Shown here piece by piece: positions 22,561-33,160 of a DNA stretch of 64,000 nt. How positions within the stretch are numbered: the stretch's first letter is position 1; each line of letters starts with the position of its first letter. Origin of the DNA: Endomychus coccineus (taxonomy: Eukaryota; Arthropoda; Insecta; Coleoptera; Endomychidae); contig OY294067.1 of assembly GCA_958510875.1 (NCBI GenBank), positions 105,630,010 to 105,694,009 of the forward strand, in the 5' to 3' direction. The position numbers and the translations under genes were made by a program. The notes beneath the pieces were generated by a model that had not been told where the DNA came from, made no database searches, and saw only the letters and a list, made by a program, of their open reading frames with translations.

Positions 22561-24269
22561 GTCGTCGTAATATTAAAATGATTACAAAGTTTTAACTAAC
22601 TTAGTTGACTTATGGGACGAATATGTTATTCATGCACCTATTAATACCTTGGTGCACTCTTTCTCAATTATCTTCCATTCAACGTTGACATTTCTAATAT
22701 AACATGTGTCAAGTTATAAACTATTTTAAAACGTAGTTATTGATTTTGCATTTTCTATTTTGTTTCTGATGTCTGTTATTTGATTTGGAAAGTATTAACT
22801 CTGTTACTTATGATGAATTTAATGTTCTTATTATGTCGAATTGTTTATATTATTTGATACTTTCTCCTGTGAATAATAATTTTCAAACATGTTTACCAAT
22901 TACACCACTTTGGTCCAGTCAGAGGCTTATTTTTTTGTAAATATAAACCTCTGAAAGGATAGTAGATCATTGATGAACAAAATGCGATTCGATGCTCCGC
23001 TGTAGATCAATTATTTTGAATCGAGGAGTGTAGGTATGAGAATTAATATGATTGGAAATAAGGCAATTACTCTAACAGTACTCATATAATGACAGAATCC
23101 CGGTTCTTATATTTCAATAGAACTGACAGAAATGTTCTGGGTAAGCGTAAACAAGTTTAAGGTTTCTTTGCCTAATTGCCCACAATTTTGTGTAAAATTG
23201 AAATTTGTTAGTTTAAACCCCAAATAAATCAATGATCTCAAAGAATGGTAGTAGGATATATAAATATCTGTTGAGACATATCAAATGGATTGATTAGCTT
23301 CTCATGCAGACATAATTAATTCAGACATTTATTATTCAATTCCGCAACAAGTGCATGTAATACTTTGGACTGCGCTTCAGACAAACGATGATATTTTTGT
23401 TATATAATCGTGAACTCTTAATAGTTGCTTATTTACCATTCTAAAAAGTTTAAGATGAACTATATCGTGATATAAACAACAGTTTGTTATCGTTCTACGA
23501 GTCCTTTGTCATTGTCAATAACACGATTCCAGGAAATGCATTGCGATAACATATCATTTACGCGTTTCCATCTATCGTCTGCATAAACAAAGAACATTGG
23601 TTATTCATATGGGAAGAAGAAGTCATCACAAATAAAAACAATAAGCTTAACTGCGATTGCTTGAATCATTAAGTTCTATAAACCTGATCGTTATTATTTA
23701 TTACATTTGATCTCTACCAATGTGTCGAAATGTCACCTTCGAATTCCACATAATCTTCTTATCACTTGTATACTACTTTAATATGTCATCTATGTGCTAT
23801 GAAGTTCAGGGCCATGATGGATATTAACCATCATCACGATTTTACTCTTGAATCTTTAATGATATTATCAAAATAGAGATGGAGGTAGAGAAGCTTGATT
23901 AATGACATTTTATTCCCGTTTAACAACAAAATCGCTATTGTGAGACGGCCGCACCCTCTGATCCCTGGCCATTGTAGAGTTGCAGTTCTATTAGCTACGG
24001 TTAGGTTAGGGTGAAGTTTCATAAATGGATTGAAAATTTAAAATCTATGACGTCACAAAATCTTAAAATTTTAATTTTAAGGTTAAATATATGTATGTTT
24101 TATACATTTATAACCAGAAAAATCCTGTTGTTATTATGATTAAATAAAATATTATAATTCCATTTGAGAAACTGAAGATAGATGTTAAAAATACCAATTG
24201 AAATGGGACTACCGCGCCCAAACAACACCTCAACGCGATTTGCAAAATTTCAAATCCGTACGATCAATA
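22561..24269. other. No gene recognised
   Basis: AT-rich. A (TTAGG)2 sequence occurs at about 24,000, too short to call a telomeric block. Confidence 0.5.
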
Positions 24270-24430
24270 GGAACGGCGAAATTGTCTCCATAGTTTTTAC
24301 GCACGTACGCACACACAGACATCATGTCAAAAATAGTCTGGATCGATTCAGAGATTTTCAAACAAATTTTTTTTGGGCCGTTTATAGTACTTCCCTTACA
24401 CTATAACTACGCATAGTGAGGAAAATAATA
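24270..24430 (-). repeat. Dispersed repeat 'R1', copy 2
   Basis: The reverse complement reads as the 14,560 and 45,832 copies: the CTTCCCT tip, the TTTTTGACATGATGTC-type core, then a GTGTG-like run. A second partial tip (AGTGAAGGAAGT) occurs at about 24,468. Confidence 0.65.
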
Positions 24431-25640
24431 GTTGAGATCAATTCAGAAAGGCTCAAAAGGCTACGTATAGTGAAGGAAGTAAACATCATCCGATTTAAAA
24501 ATAGACAACGATATCTATTTAGGTATATGCATATATAAAAGTGAGGAATTAATCAAAAATAATGATGGATTATCGTTATGGAACATGCTCAAATAAAATA
24601 ATATTCAAACTGGTCCTTTATTAAAAGCAAATCAACATCTGCGGATATTCCAGAAGCTGTGCACTTTCATAAGCAGGAGTTCAATAGCTCAGGACAAATT
24701 GTGACCGCTATGGTTGAATTTTTTAGTAATGTTTATAGTAAGTACCTGATGATTCCGCAAACGCTGAATTTCTAACTTTAATGCTCTTGTAGTTAACATT
24801 CCAGCGTTTCCTGAAAATATAATAATAATAAGCTGTAAAGCTAAATCCGAACTCACCAACAGACCTAATGGAATACCTTCGTTATTAGTCGAGGACTGTG
24901 CCTATTAATGTGTTCGCGTTTCCTCTTAGTTAGTATGGATATATGATAGATGTACACGTAGAATAATGTATGTATATATAACGTATGTCTCTGTGTGACA
25001 ATTGTATTATATGATAAGTTTTAGAGAGAACAATCCAACATAAATCGATTGAGGCTTGAGCATATCCCAACATTCTCTCGAGAAATAATAAATGTAGGGA
25101 AATAATAATTGTATGTGGTATTATCGGAATAACCAAGCATAATCAAACTCGGAGAAGGTTTACTGTATTTATGGTGATGTTGTAAATGTATCTGAATCTT
25201 GAATGAAATATAGTCACTTCCATTGCTCATGATATGACTAGAAAAAAAACCAGTACGTATGAGTTGCAGGTTTCACATTTAACAGTTTATGTCCTCGTTG
25301 TTTAATTTACCATCAACAGTTAGTCGTATTAATAATTGTTTTAATCTTTCACGGCGTTGCAACTTTGAACGCAACAACAGAATCAACAATTAAACCTTCA
25401 GATGCAGGTTCTTTCTTTCTTCATCGTCTTATTTCAGTAAATCTTACGAGTCGAGAATACTGTATCTGAAAACATGGTTTACAATTATTGTCTTAAATCC
25501 CGGTAAATGTGCTCCATCTTATGTCTATCATTCACTAAACTATGAATGAGAAAATATGTCTCTTGAATCTTAACAAATGAGTGAGGATGGAAAATATTAC
25601 TAGTATGTCAGAGGTTGAGTGCGAGTCAGTTAGTTAATAT
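24431..25640. other. No gene recognised
   Basis: No coding motif or repeat was identified. Confidence 0.5.
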
Positions 25641-25644
25641 TATA

Positions 25645-27720
25645 ACGTCAACAGCTTGCCACATCTTGTGGATTATACACGCATTGACGTTAAAAACAAA
25701 CAGTTAATAGAATCAGTAACCAATCTATCAGTTAATTGCATTATTAGTTCAACTGAATCAGGAATCCTCAAATCATTTTTTAATAGAAAACTAATTTACT
25801 AATCCATTGAAACAATTGTTTTACAGCTAAGCCAAATTATAACCTCCCTGTCAAACATAATATACTCCATCATATTCATATACAGGCAATCTAGATTTCT
25901 CCAATCCAAGATTAGACCCCACTTGACTCTAAAAGAGGAATTCGAATTCATGGTATGTCAAGGAATGATCAATCAACTTTTTCTGCTCTCACCACCATTC
26001 ACATGGTACCGAAAAGAGATTCAAACGATTGGCGTCTTTGTGGAGACTATCGCCAATTGAATTTCCATTCCAAACCAATACCCTTTTCCTCACATTTAGA
26101 ATTTTAGCAACATAAATGATTGCACAATCTTTTAAAAATTATACATCATTCGTGTCTACCACAAGATACTAATGCTGAACAAACATTCTAGTGCTTTATA
26201 AACGAAGATATTTGAGGCCTTGATTTCACATTTTGTTATATAGCAAACACCATAAGGAACAGAATGGAACAATTAACCATATTATTTGACAGATCAGATT
26301 CTTTTGACATTAATATCAAACAATCAAAATGCATTTTTAATAGATAAACCGACACATGGAATTCTTCCTTCTAAAGACCGGGTCACAGATGTCGATAATT
26401 TCCCATATCTCTAAAACAATTACAACAGTTTGTTGGAATGGTAAATTATTACCATCTTTTTATTCCAAATTTGGCTCAGCTATTAGCACTATTAGCAGTC
26501 ATTGCTTATTTAAATTATGAAATTTACCAAAAGGAAATATCTAATTCGATTGTCCCAATTCTTGCGTAACAGCTTTACAAAACATCAAACAGCTTCTACC
26601 CAACATTTTTTTTTTTTAGCACATTCCTGAAGCTGATATAAGCCTTTCTGTAGAAGTCTTAAAATTTTCCGTAGGCGCTGTCTTACAACAACAGAATAAC
26701 AATAATTGGCAACATCTAGCATTGTTTCCCAAATAATTATCAAATAAAAGATATTTTTCTTGGCATTAAACATTTTGAATATTTCTTTGAAAGAATATAA
26801 TAAACGATTTCACACTACAATCTAGTTGTAGATCAACAAGTTTTGAATGTAACACAAAATGCCGACCCACAACTAGAATATATAAAAGCTGACAAGTTTT
26901 CTATGAAATTAGAACATATCAAAACAAAATTCCAAACTCTCACATAGCCTAATGGAGTGAAACTTCTACTAAAAGTAATACACATTACATTCCGGATGAC
27001 TATCAAAAGAATATTTTTTAAACATTACACTGCCTTTCACACACACCCCGGAATTCGCTCTACGCACAAATGTATCTCAATTGCATTTAATTCATGGAGC
27101 AAGTGTTGTATTAATTCGAAAAATCCACAAACGTAACACCTTTTGGTCAATTTAATATTTCAACTTCCCGCTTTTGCCACATTCACAGGTGCCAGGTAGC
27201 TTCCCCCAATAACACCCAGATGGCTCTGCAAATCCTCATAAAATTTGGAATAAACCCCTAAACTTTTAAATAATCTAAAAATAATATACACATTATAAAA
27301 TGTGAGTCCTAAACTTCCTGCTTGTGATTCGTGACACACGTTTCCAGGGAATCGTGTGTCGCCCTTTACTTATCTAGGCTTATGACGCAGATAACCGCGC
27401 ATATTTGAATGACCGAAATGATGTTACGCTTCTTACACTCTTGTAAATGTTGTAATTGATCGGTTGATTAATTCAACAATTTGTAAAGTTTAAAAATAAG
27501 CAAAAGAAATTATCCGAATAAAACCCCCCAGCAAAAACCCCTAAATAAATGTCCCCTAAAATACCAAAGTCAAACAAAAACACAAATTTAGGAGGAACCC
27601 CCTAACCTGGCAACACTGATTCACATAGATTTAGTCGGACCTCTTCCGCCTTCTAAAGGTTAAACCTCATACTGATATATTGAAGTCGACACATAACGCA
27701 AGACGGTTTGTTTGAGTAAA
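25645..27720 (+). pseudogene. Ty3/gypsy pol relic (protease end, RT, RNase H, integrase start)
   Basis: Pieces of one polyprotein in order but in several frames. 25,645-25,900: protease-RT spacer (NLPVKHNILHHIHIQ). 25,999-26,100: RT start (IHMVPKRDSNDWRL, CGDYRQLN). 26,417-26,495: RT/RNase H connection (QQFVGMVNYYHLFIPNLAQ). 26,640-26,720: RNase H (SVGAVLQQ). 27,030-27,075: integrase zinc finger (HPGIRSTH). 27,619-27,660: integrase core start (IHIDLVGPLPPSKG). The RT catalytic block is deleted, and many stops and shifts are present. No LTRs were found. A MITE splits the integrase at 27,186-27,618. Confidence 0.8.
27186..27618. mobile_element. hAT-like MITE inserted in the gypsy integrase
   Basis: A 433 bp insert whose ends are inverted: left CAGGTGCCAGGTAG, and right (inverse) CAGTGTTGCCAGGTTAG. 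The tip CAGTGTTGCCA is typical of hAT elements. ATTCA (or ATTCAC) occurs on both sides at 27,181 and 27,619 as a short target duplication. Without the insert plus one duplicate, the integrase frame is continuous across the site. It has no coding capacity. Confidence 0.7.
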
Positions 27721-28173
27721 TCATGTTGGGCTTGCTGCTAACATATTTGTGTACATATACCTACTTTTCCTATTGGTCAATACCATGTCAATACTGTAGA
27801 GGTAACATGGAGCTGACTTAACAATAATCGCTTTAAAAGCCGTCCATTTCAACGTTTGTTGTATAGTGAATTCATTATGCAAGTCATTCTCAAGTGAATC
27901 AACTTTATTTCATCGATAAAAACATTTATCATATTTCCATAATTTGTTTATAGCGACGTATTTGCAGGAATTGTAACCCTGACTATTTTTATAAAAATGC
28001 ATAGATTCGGCCCTATCTTCGAAAAACGCAAAAATGGTCATTTTCGCCACATTGAAATGGCCATATTTTAAGTTCTAAGAACGCTAGCGCCATCTCGTTG
28101 ATGATGAGTGTTGATAATCACTACAACTTTGCTCTCTAGACTGTTTTCATAAAAATGCATAGATTTTGTTATA
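27721..28173. other. No gene recognised
   Basis: Contains a loose direct duplication of ATAAAAATGCATAGATT (about 27,992 and 28,150). Otherwise featureless. Confidence 0.45.
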
Positions 28174-28347
28174 TCCAGTAAAAGCACTTTTGGGACGTAT
28201 TACGTACAATATTTTTTTTAAAACGGGCATTGTTGTACCATAAACTTCATATTATTCAGTTTACATTTTTATAACGAGAACTCTTTATTAACTAATTTTA
28301 ACAATTTTTTTTAACAATCGTTAATTTTTGGTTTACAAATATAAACA

Positions 28348-28647
28348 TTATTTTTGAATAGTTATATTAAACGTACAATTATTAGAATTACTTATCTGTA
28401 AGCACGGTATTTCAAAATTATTCGTTGACGTGAGATTTTTTGAACTGCTTACATTATAATGAGTTTTTGAGACAATTTCTGTGTTTGAGTTACCTGCTTT
28501 TTGAATTTTGTTAGCTATATCAATCTTATTCTGAACTGAATCCTCAATGTAACCTTCGGCAACTTGAGATGAACTCCAACCACCATGTCGTTTTAAGTTT
28601 ATGATGTCAGCACCTCCGTTAGCTATCCATTTTATAATAAATGTCAC
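28348..28647 (-). pseudogene. Tyrosine recombinase, C-terminal fragment
   Basis: Encodes NGGADIINLKRHGGWSSSQ then VAEGYIEDSVQNK and a polar tail. This is the end of the catalytic domain of a tyrosine recombinase: a G.D...L...GGW box with the His/Trp position, and the nucleophile Tyr in AEGY. The Arg/Lys/HxxR part is missing. The frame begins at the junction right after the leader ATGGAT, so an internal deletion has fused the 5' leader to the gene end. Crypton-like DNA transposons and DIRS/Ngaro retroelements use this enzyme; no RT is seen here, which favours Crypton-like. Confidence 0.6.
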
Positions 28648-29017
28648 GTTTTCAACTAAACGTCAAAATATGTCAAGTTATTTTATAGTTTTAAATAATA
28701 CAAAACTCGGTTACTATAGAAACCAATTGACCGCTATCTTAGACTGACTATTTTATTATTTTATTCATTAAAGATAGGCCGGAAAGTAAATAAAAGAGAG
28801 TCCGGCAAAAGCTTTTACCGGACTATCACAATAATTTTCTGGCTCGGTCCGACAAAATGAGATTTTCTGACCTAAAAATAAACCGGAAAGTACTAATTAC
28901 TGGCCGGTTTAAAAAAAAATATTTCACTGGGATAAAAGGTTTCGATTGTATTGTTACAGACTTCCAAAGGCTATCACAACTAAATTGTTCCTTATTTCAA
29001 AATGATTAGGCAGGCAG

Positions 29018-29070
29018 TGCCTTGTGTGCGGAAATCGGGATGAACAAGGAAGAAATGTTTCTTTTCACAG
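29018..29070 (+). other. THAP-like exon fragment ending at a splice donor
   Basis: One frame reads CLVCGNRDEQGRNVSFHR and is followed directly by GTACGTG, a good 5' splice site. CxxC...(S)FHR is the first half of a THAP (C2CH zinc) DNA-binding domain. No ATG lies in this frame (a TGA is just upstream) and no downstream exon was recognised. It lies in the loop of the tyrosine-recombinase palindrome. Confidence 0.35.
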
Positions 29071-29734
29071 GTACGTGTACGTATGTATGTGCTGTTTTAG
29101 ACAGTGTAAATTGTAAAGGTTCAAATTATTTTAAAATGTAATTTTTGAGATAATCGTTGAATACAACTTTCCATAATACAATATACATGTTCTAAACCAT
29201 ATGTGATCTAAAATGAAAATTGTGATTGGTTTAATGTGACTTGAATTTTGTAATTTGTTTGTTTTGGTTATAATAAGCATTCTAAATATAGTATCTCTAA
29301 CCATTTAAGAAAGTTATTTCCCTAAACTACATCCTTATCATGAATATTTAAAAAAATTGATATTTAAAATAAACAAGTCCAGTTATTTCAATTTTGTTTT
29401 CATAAATAATTTAACGGACTGCTAATATCTAATCACTTGTGTAAGTTACTTTTTTTAAAACCGGCCAGAAATTAGTACTTTCCGGTTTATTTTAAGGTCA
29501 GAAAATCTCATTTTGTCGGACCGAGCCAGAAAATTATTGTGATAGTCCTGTAAAAGCTTTTACCGGACTCATTTTTATTTACTTTCCGGCCTATCTAATG
29601 AAAAAAATAATAAAATAGTTAGTCTAAGATAGCGGTCAATTGGTTTCTATAGTAACCGAGTTTTGTATTATTTAAAACTATAAAATAACTTGACATATTT
29701 TGACGTTTAGTTGAAAACGTGACATTTATTATAA

Positions 29735-29884
29735 AATGGATATTCAAAATGATTGTGAATTAATGGAAGATGAAATTATACCAGATGAATTGTTAAGGCG
29801 GCCACCCAAGCAACGTTTGATTTATTACCGTCGAAGTCCCGGATACGATATGAACAAACATACCAAATTTTTGAAAAGTTAATT
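29735..29884 (+). CDS. Short frame after the shared leader of the palindromic element
   Basis: ATG at 29,735 begins MDIQNDCELMEDEIIPDELL, then RRPPKQRLIYYRRSPGYDM, and ends KFLKS with a stop. The ATG and leader are the same as in the left arm, so this may be the true N-terminus of the element's protein, cut short by deletion. The product is acidic then basic. It is not a recognised domain. Confidence 0.35.
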
Positions 29885-29967
29885 AATAAAGAGTTCTTGT
29901 TATAAAAATATAAACTGAATAATATGAAGTTTATGGTACAACAATGTCTGTTTTAAAAAAAATATTG

Positions 29968-30090
29968 TACGTAATACGTCCCAAAAGTGCTTTTACTGGA
30001 CTCGCAGGCTTGCAGGACTCGCCTGCGGCTCGCCCTGCAATTTGCCCACTCGTCCAGTAAAAGACCACTTTCGGGACTTGTTACGTAAAC
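29968..30090. repeat. GC-rich terminal hairpin between two inverted tips
   Basis: TACGTCCCAAAAGTGCTTTTACTGGAC on the left and the inverse of GTCCAGTAAAAG-CCACTTTCGGGAC on the right flank a GC-rich centre with CGCAGGC...GCCTGCG. GC-rich sequence is rare in this window. Confidence 0.6.
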
Positions 30091-30118
30091 TACTATTTTC
30101 CTAAAAACCATCCTTACA

Positions 30119-30845
30119 TGAAACAAAAATTTAGAAAATTCCACGGCCCTTGCTAAACACTGCTTTGATTATAACCATCAATTCGATTACAAAAATGTTA
30201 ATATTTTAACTACGGAAACCAATTATTATAAAAGATGTATTCTGGAGACTCCAAGTCTATAAATCATAGAACAGATATTCAGTCATTAAGTCAGATTTAT
30301 ACTAATTTAATTAATTAAAACCCTTGCAAATTTCTACATGCATCTTTATAATGTTAAAAGTATATTTTAGGTAGAATGCTGGAAAGCAATAGTTCTAAAA
30401 AGGTCTGTGACAACCTTTCTCTATTACTTCATAAATCTTCAACATCTGGTTTGAAAGTGGATCCTCGGACGTTATATTTTTATTTCAGCTCTTTAATCGT
30501 ATTACAGACCGTGATTCGATTGATATGTTCATTATAGAGCTTATAAGAATATTGCTTAGCAGCGGATTCTTAATATACTTAAAACATTAATGTGTTATAA
30601 TTTCGATTGTTCGTGTTTCTGTTCGTTTCGACGACGTGGGCATTTCAAATTGAAATTTGTGCGATAAGGACGCCTTGTGGTGATATAATCAGTTTCAAGA
30701 ATTCACGTTTATACAGTTATAAGTCTTCTGATGATGGTCGTGAGACCGACACGTACGTAAAGACGAAAATAATAAGCATATGTGTTAGTGTGACCTATTT
30801 CCCGAGAATTTTATATACAATTCATACCTGGGTCAAGAATCATTA
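30119..30845 (+). pseudogene. PLE GIY-YIG fragment and tail, second copy
   Basis: Matches 11,190-11,906. The coding part keeps only the C-terminal third of the nuclease, starting after the GIY and YIG motifs. A deletion of about 23 bp near 30,248 removes the catalytic Glu helix. The non-coding tail follows with a hammerhead-like motif at 30,723-30,764 and ends in CATACCTGGGTCAAGAATC. Confidence 0.75.
30723..30764 (+). ncRNA. Hammerhead-ribozyme-like motif (PLE copy C), core mutated
   Basis: GTCTT, CTGATGA (30,728-30,734), T, GGTC-GTGA-GACC, then GACA where GAAA is required, CG-TA-CG, GTA, and AAGAC. Stem I is perfect over 5 bp, but the A-to-C change in the core should abolish cleavage. Confidence 0.5.
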
Positions 30846-32319
30846 TTAAAGTTAAGAATTCCTAAATAAATTCATTTCTAAAATTTAAACCCAGTGGCTC
30901 CTCGACATCAACAACCAAACAAAATGTTCATTCCAAATAATTTAAATTCTTGTAAATTCGTTTCTATTAGAATAGATAAAATTGAAAAGGGGGAGTTAAA
31001 TATTCCTCTTGATTGCTTCGGGTCTACGTGCTTTACTGTGTGTAATTTTTGAGTCAAACTCATATTATAAAACATGGACATTTTGAAGATAATGTGTTTT
31101 GGAGACATACGAAACTATATTTAATACAATTCGAACTATTATTTTTTCGTAGTTTTTTTAATTTCTAGGTGCTCTACCTGTCAAGTTAACAGTACATAGA
31201 TGCAAGATGCAACCATTATTGATAAAGGCACACAAATCGCATAAGTAGTGTGAGTTGTTGCGACCAAGGTGTTAACATTATTAACAGAAGGTCAACCAAG
31301 CGAACGAAAATGGTCTGAATCGTCAGATCCTACTTAAAGAATATAAATCTGCCAAGCTATTGTGTTCATCCTACAATTATTTATGGTGAGTAAATAAGGA
31401 ATTACTCTATCATACATCTACATATATCTGCTACATGTTATGTAGTTCGAAAATTTTTAGCATTTGATTTGTAATCATCTGCCAATAAAGAAGAAATCTT
31501 TCTAATATATTCACACTTCCAAACGAATTCTTGTACTATAACGCATAAATGTTGAAAGGAGTAGTGTTTATCAGCAGATGATCATAAAAAGAGTTAACGG
31601 AAAAGGTTTTCAGCCTTGAAAAATACCATGAAAGGTATAAACATTCCACAGAAGTAAATTGTAAGATTATTGTAAATCCTTCATTCTAATCTACCAGAAT
31701 TGATTCAATTAATATGATATGTAATTTCAATATCAATTATATGGCAAGATTTAGTGACAATTAATGAATATTTAAGGACGAATAATAGTTATTTATGTAA
31801 TAAGGATCATTATAACGATCATTATGGAACTAGCCTTGAATATTATCAGACGGCTGACAAAAGAATAGGTGAAACTTATTTTTTGGACTGACGTCTGATA
31901 ACGGCGTGTGCTATAATGATGTTTAAGACATACAAAATTTCAATTGCTGGCGTAACTTCAAATTCAATTTTTATTGCATTTAGAACCTCTGGGCACCATT
32001 GTTATAACTAAGCTACGCTAAGTTACTAAGATACTGTCGATGGGTTCTGATGTTTTCTTGGGCGTTTTAAAAAAAACTTGAGTTAAAGAATATATTGAGA
32101 AAAAGTTTTGTTCACCGCAAGAAACTGTAAATGTACAAGTATGCAATCAAACCAATGGAACCATTTCGATGAACAATGTCACGTTATCCAATTGTAATAA
32201 TTGTGTTATAAATTTTGTTATTTGTTACAAATAAAAATTTAAAATTTTTGCTTACTTTTATGTTATTAATTTCTTTCATTTCATTATAGTACTGAGTATT
32301 TATGTATTTTTTCCAGGAA
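30846..32319. other. No gene recognised
   Basis: AT-rich. A small hairpin (TTATCAGACG with CGTCTGATAA) spans about 31,846-31,903. No coding sequence is recognised. Confidence 0.45.
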
Positions 32320-32745
32320 GGCGGTTCGTACAATCCATAATAAAATGATGTCAGGTACAACTATTCCTGTGAAGTCCTCAATATCCATGCTCAGTATCAC
32401 CACCAGCACGAGGTCTATTGCGAAAACTGCTTCACAATAACTTGGATTTCAATTTCTTGCCGAGTGAGCTACTTTATACCCCAGCAGCTCCTCATGATCT
32501 GCAAAGCATAGATTCGACCTACCCTGGAGTACTTTTCACATGTCTGAAGTTAATCTCCAAATAAACACTGTCTTGCTCTTAGATTCTATTCAGAAGAGAG
32601 CGATTCGTCTGGTTTGTGATGTCACACTTACGAATCCATTGAAACTGACATCTTAAAAAGGTGGGCTATCTCTCTTTTCCGTAGAGATATGTCCAGTTAT
32701 CCGTTATTTCACACAACGATTCCAGGTAGGCAAAGCTGGTCATCT
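32320..32745 (+). pseudogene. Jockey-like LINE fragment (post-RT region)
   Basis: Reads RKAVRTIHNKMMSGTTIP, KSSISMLSIT, IAKTASQ (stop) LGFQFL, then LLLDSIQKRAIRLVCD and GLSLFRRD. This is the region after the RT domain of Jockey-like LINEs (ISMLG, AKTASQKLG, LDSIQ.RA). The block GTTI..KSSISMLSIT also occurs on the minus strand near 41,100-41,160, so both belong to one family. Several stops are present. Confidence 0.7.
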
Positions 32746-32954
32746 TTTCATTGTCAAGGTTGAGACCTACCGAACTTCTTTCTACCAGCAACCCTGGATT
32801 GAGGGAGGGGGACTATCGGAGCTATAGTCCCAGGGCCCGCCGTTCACAGGGCCCTCCGAGTGAGTGTGTGAGATACGAAAAATTACATTTTTCTCTTCAT
32901 AGAGAAATTTGAGGGCCCCTTACAATTCTTGGCCCCATGCCTCCTTTTGCCTGA

Positions 32955-33160
32955 ATTCTAGATGAATAAGAAAAATTCACCCCCTTATCCGCTAAAAGTA
33001 CTGCTTCAATACTGAGGACTTTTCAGCTATCAGCTAACAAGTAGCCATCATCAGAGGAAACTCTGAGGATGGTTACATGGTAGCCAAAAGGTCCTCTGTT
33101 CATTAACAGTATTTTTAGTGGATAGGGGGAATTTTTCTTATTCATAGTGAAGTTGTGAAA
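32955..33160. repeat. ~90 bp-arm palindrome with hammerhead-like cores
   Basis: 32,955-33,054 is the inverse of 33,062-33,160 (sharing GAATAAGAAAAATT.CCCC and TTTTAG.GGATA). Near the centre each arm has a hammerhead-like start: CTGATGA on the minus strand (33,054-33,048) and CTGAGGA on the plus strand (33,063-33,069). These are followed by a GG(C/T)TAC hairpin and AAAAG or GAAAAG. A single related copy is at 47,995-48,090. Confidence 0.6.

Larger units (their letters stand above)
28174..30010. mobile_element. Palindromic tyrosine-recombinase (Crypton-like) element, two ends head to head
   Basis: The outer tips CCAGTAAAAGCACTTTTGGG are inverted at 28,174 and 30,010. The inner arms (28,640-28,920 versus 29,450-29,740) are also inverted copies, sharing palindromic GTCCGG.AAAAGCTTTTACCGGAC and a leader up to ATGGAT. 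After ATGGAT the two sides diverge: the left side carries a tyrosine recombinase C-terminus and the right side an unrelated-looking 48-codon frame. It could be two deleted copies facing each other, or a foldback element with large TIRs. Confidence 0.65.

Noticed and set aside
23994..24012. Telomeric TTAGG repeats
   Set aside because: Only two units (GGTTAGGTTAGGG), which can occur by chance.
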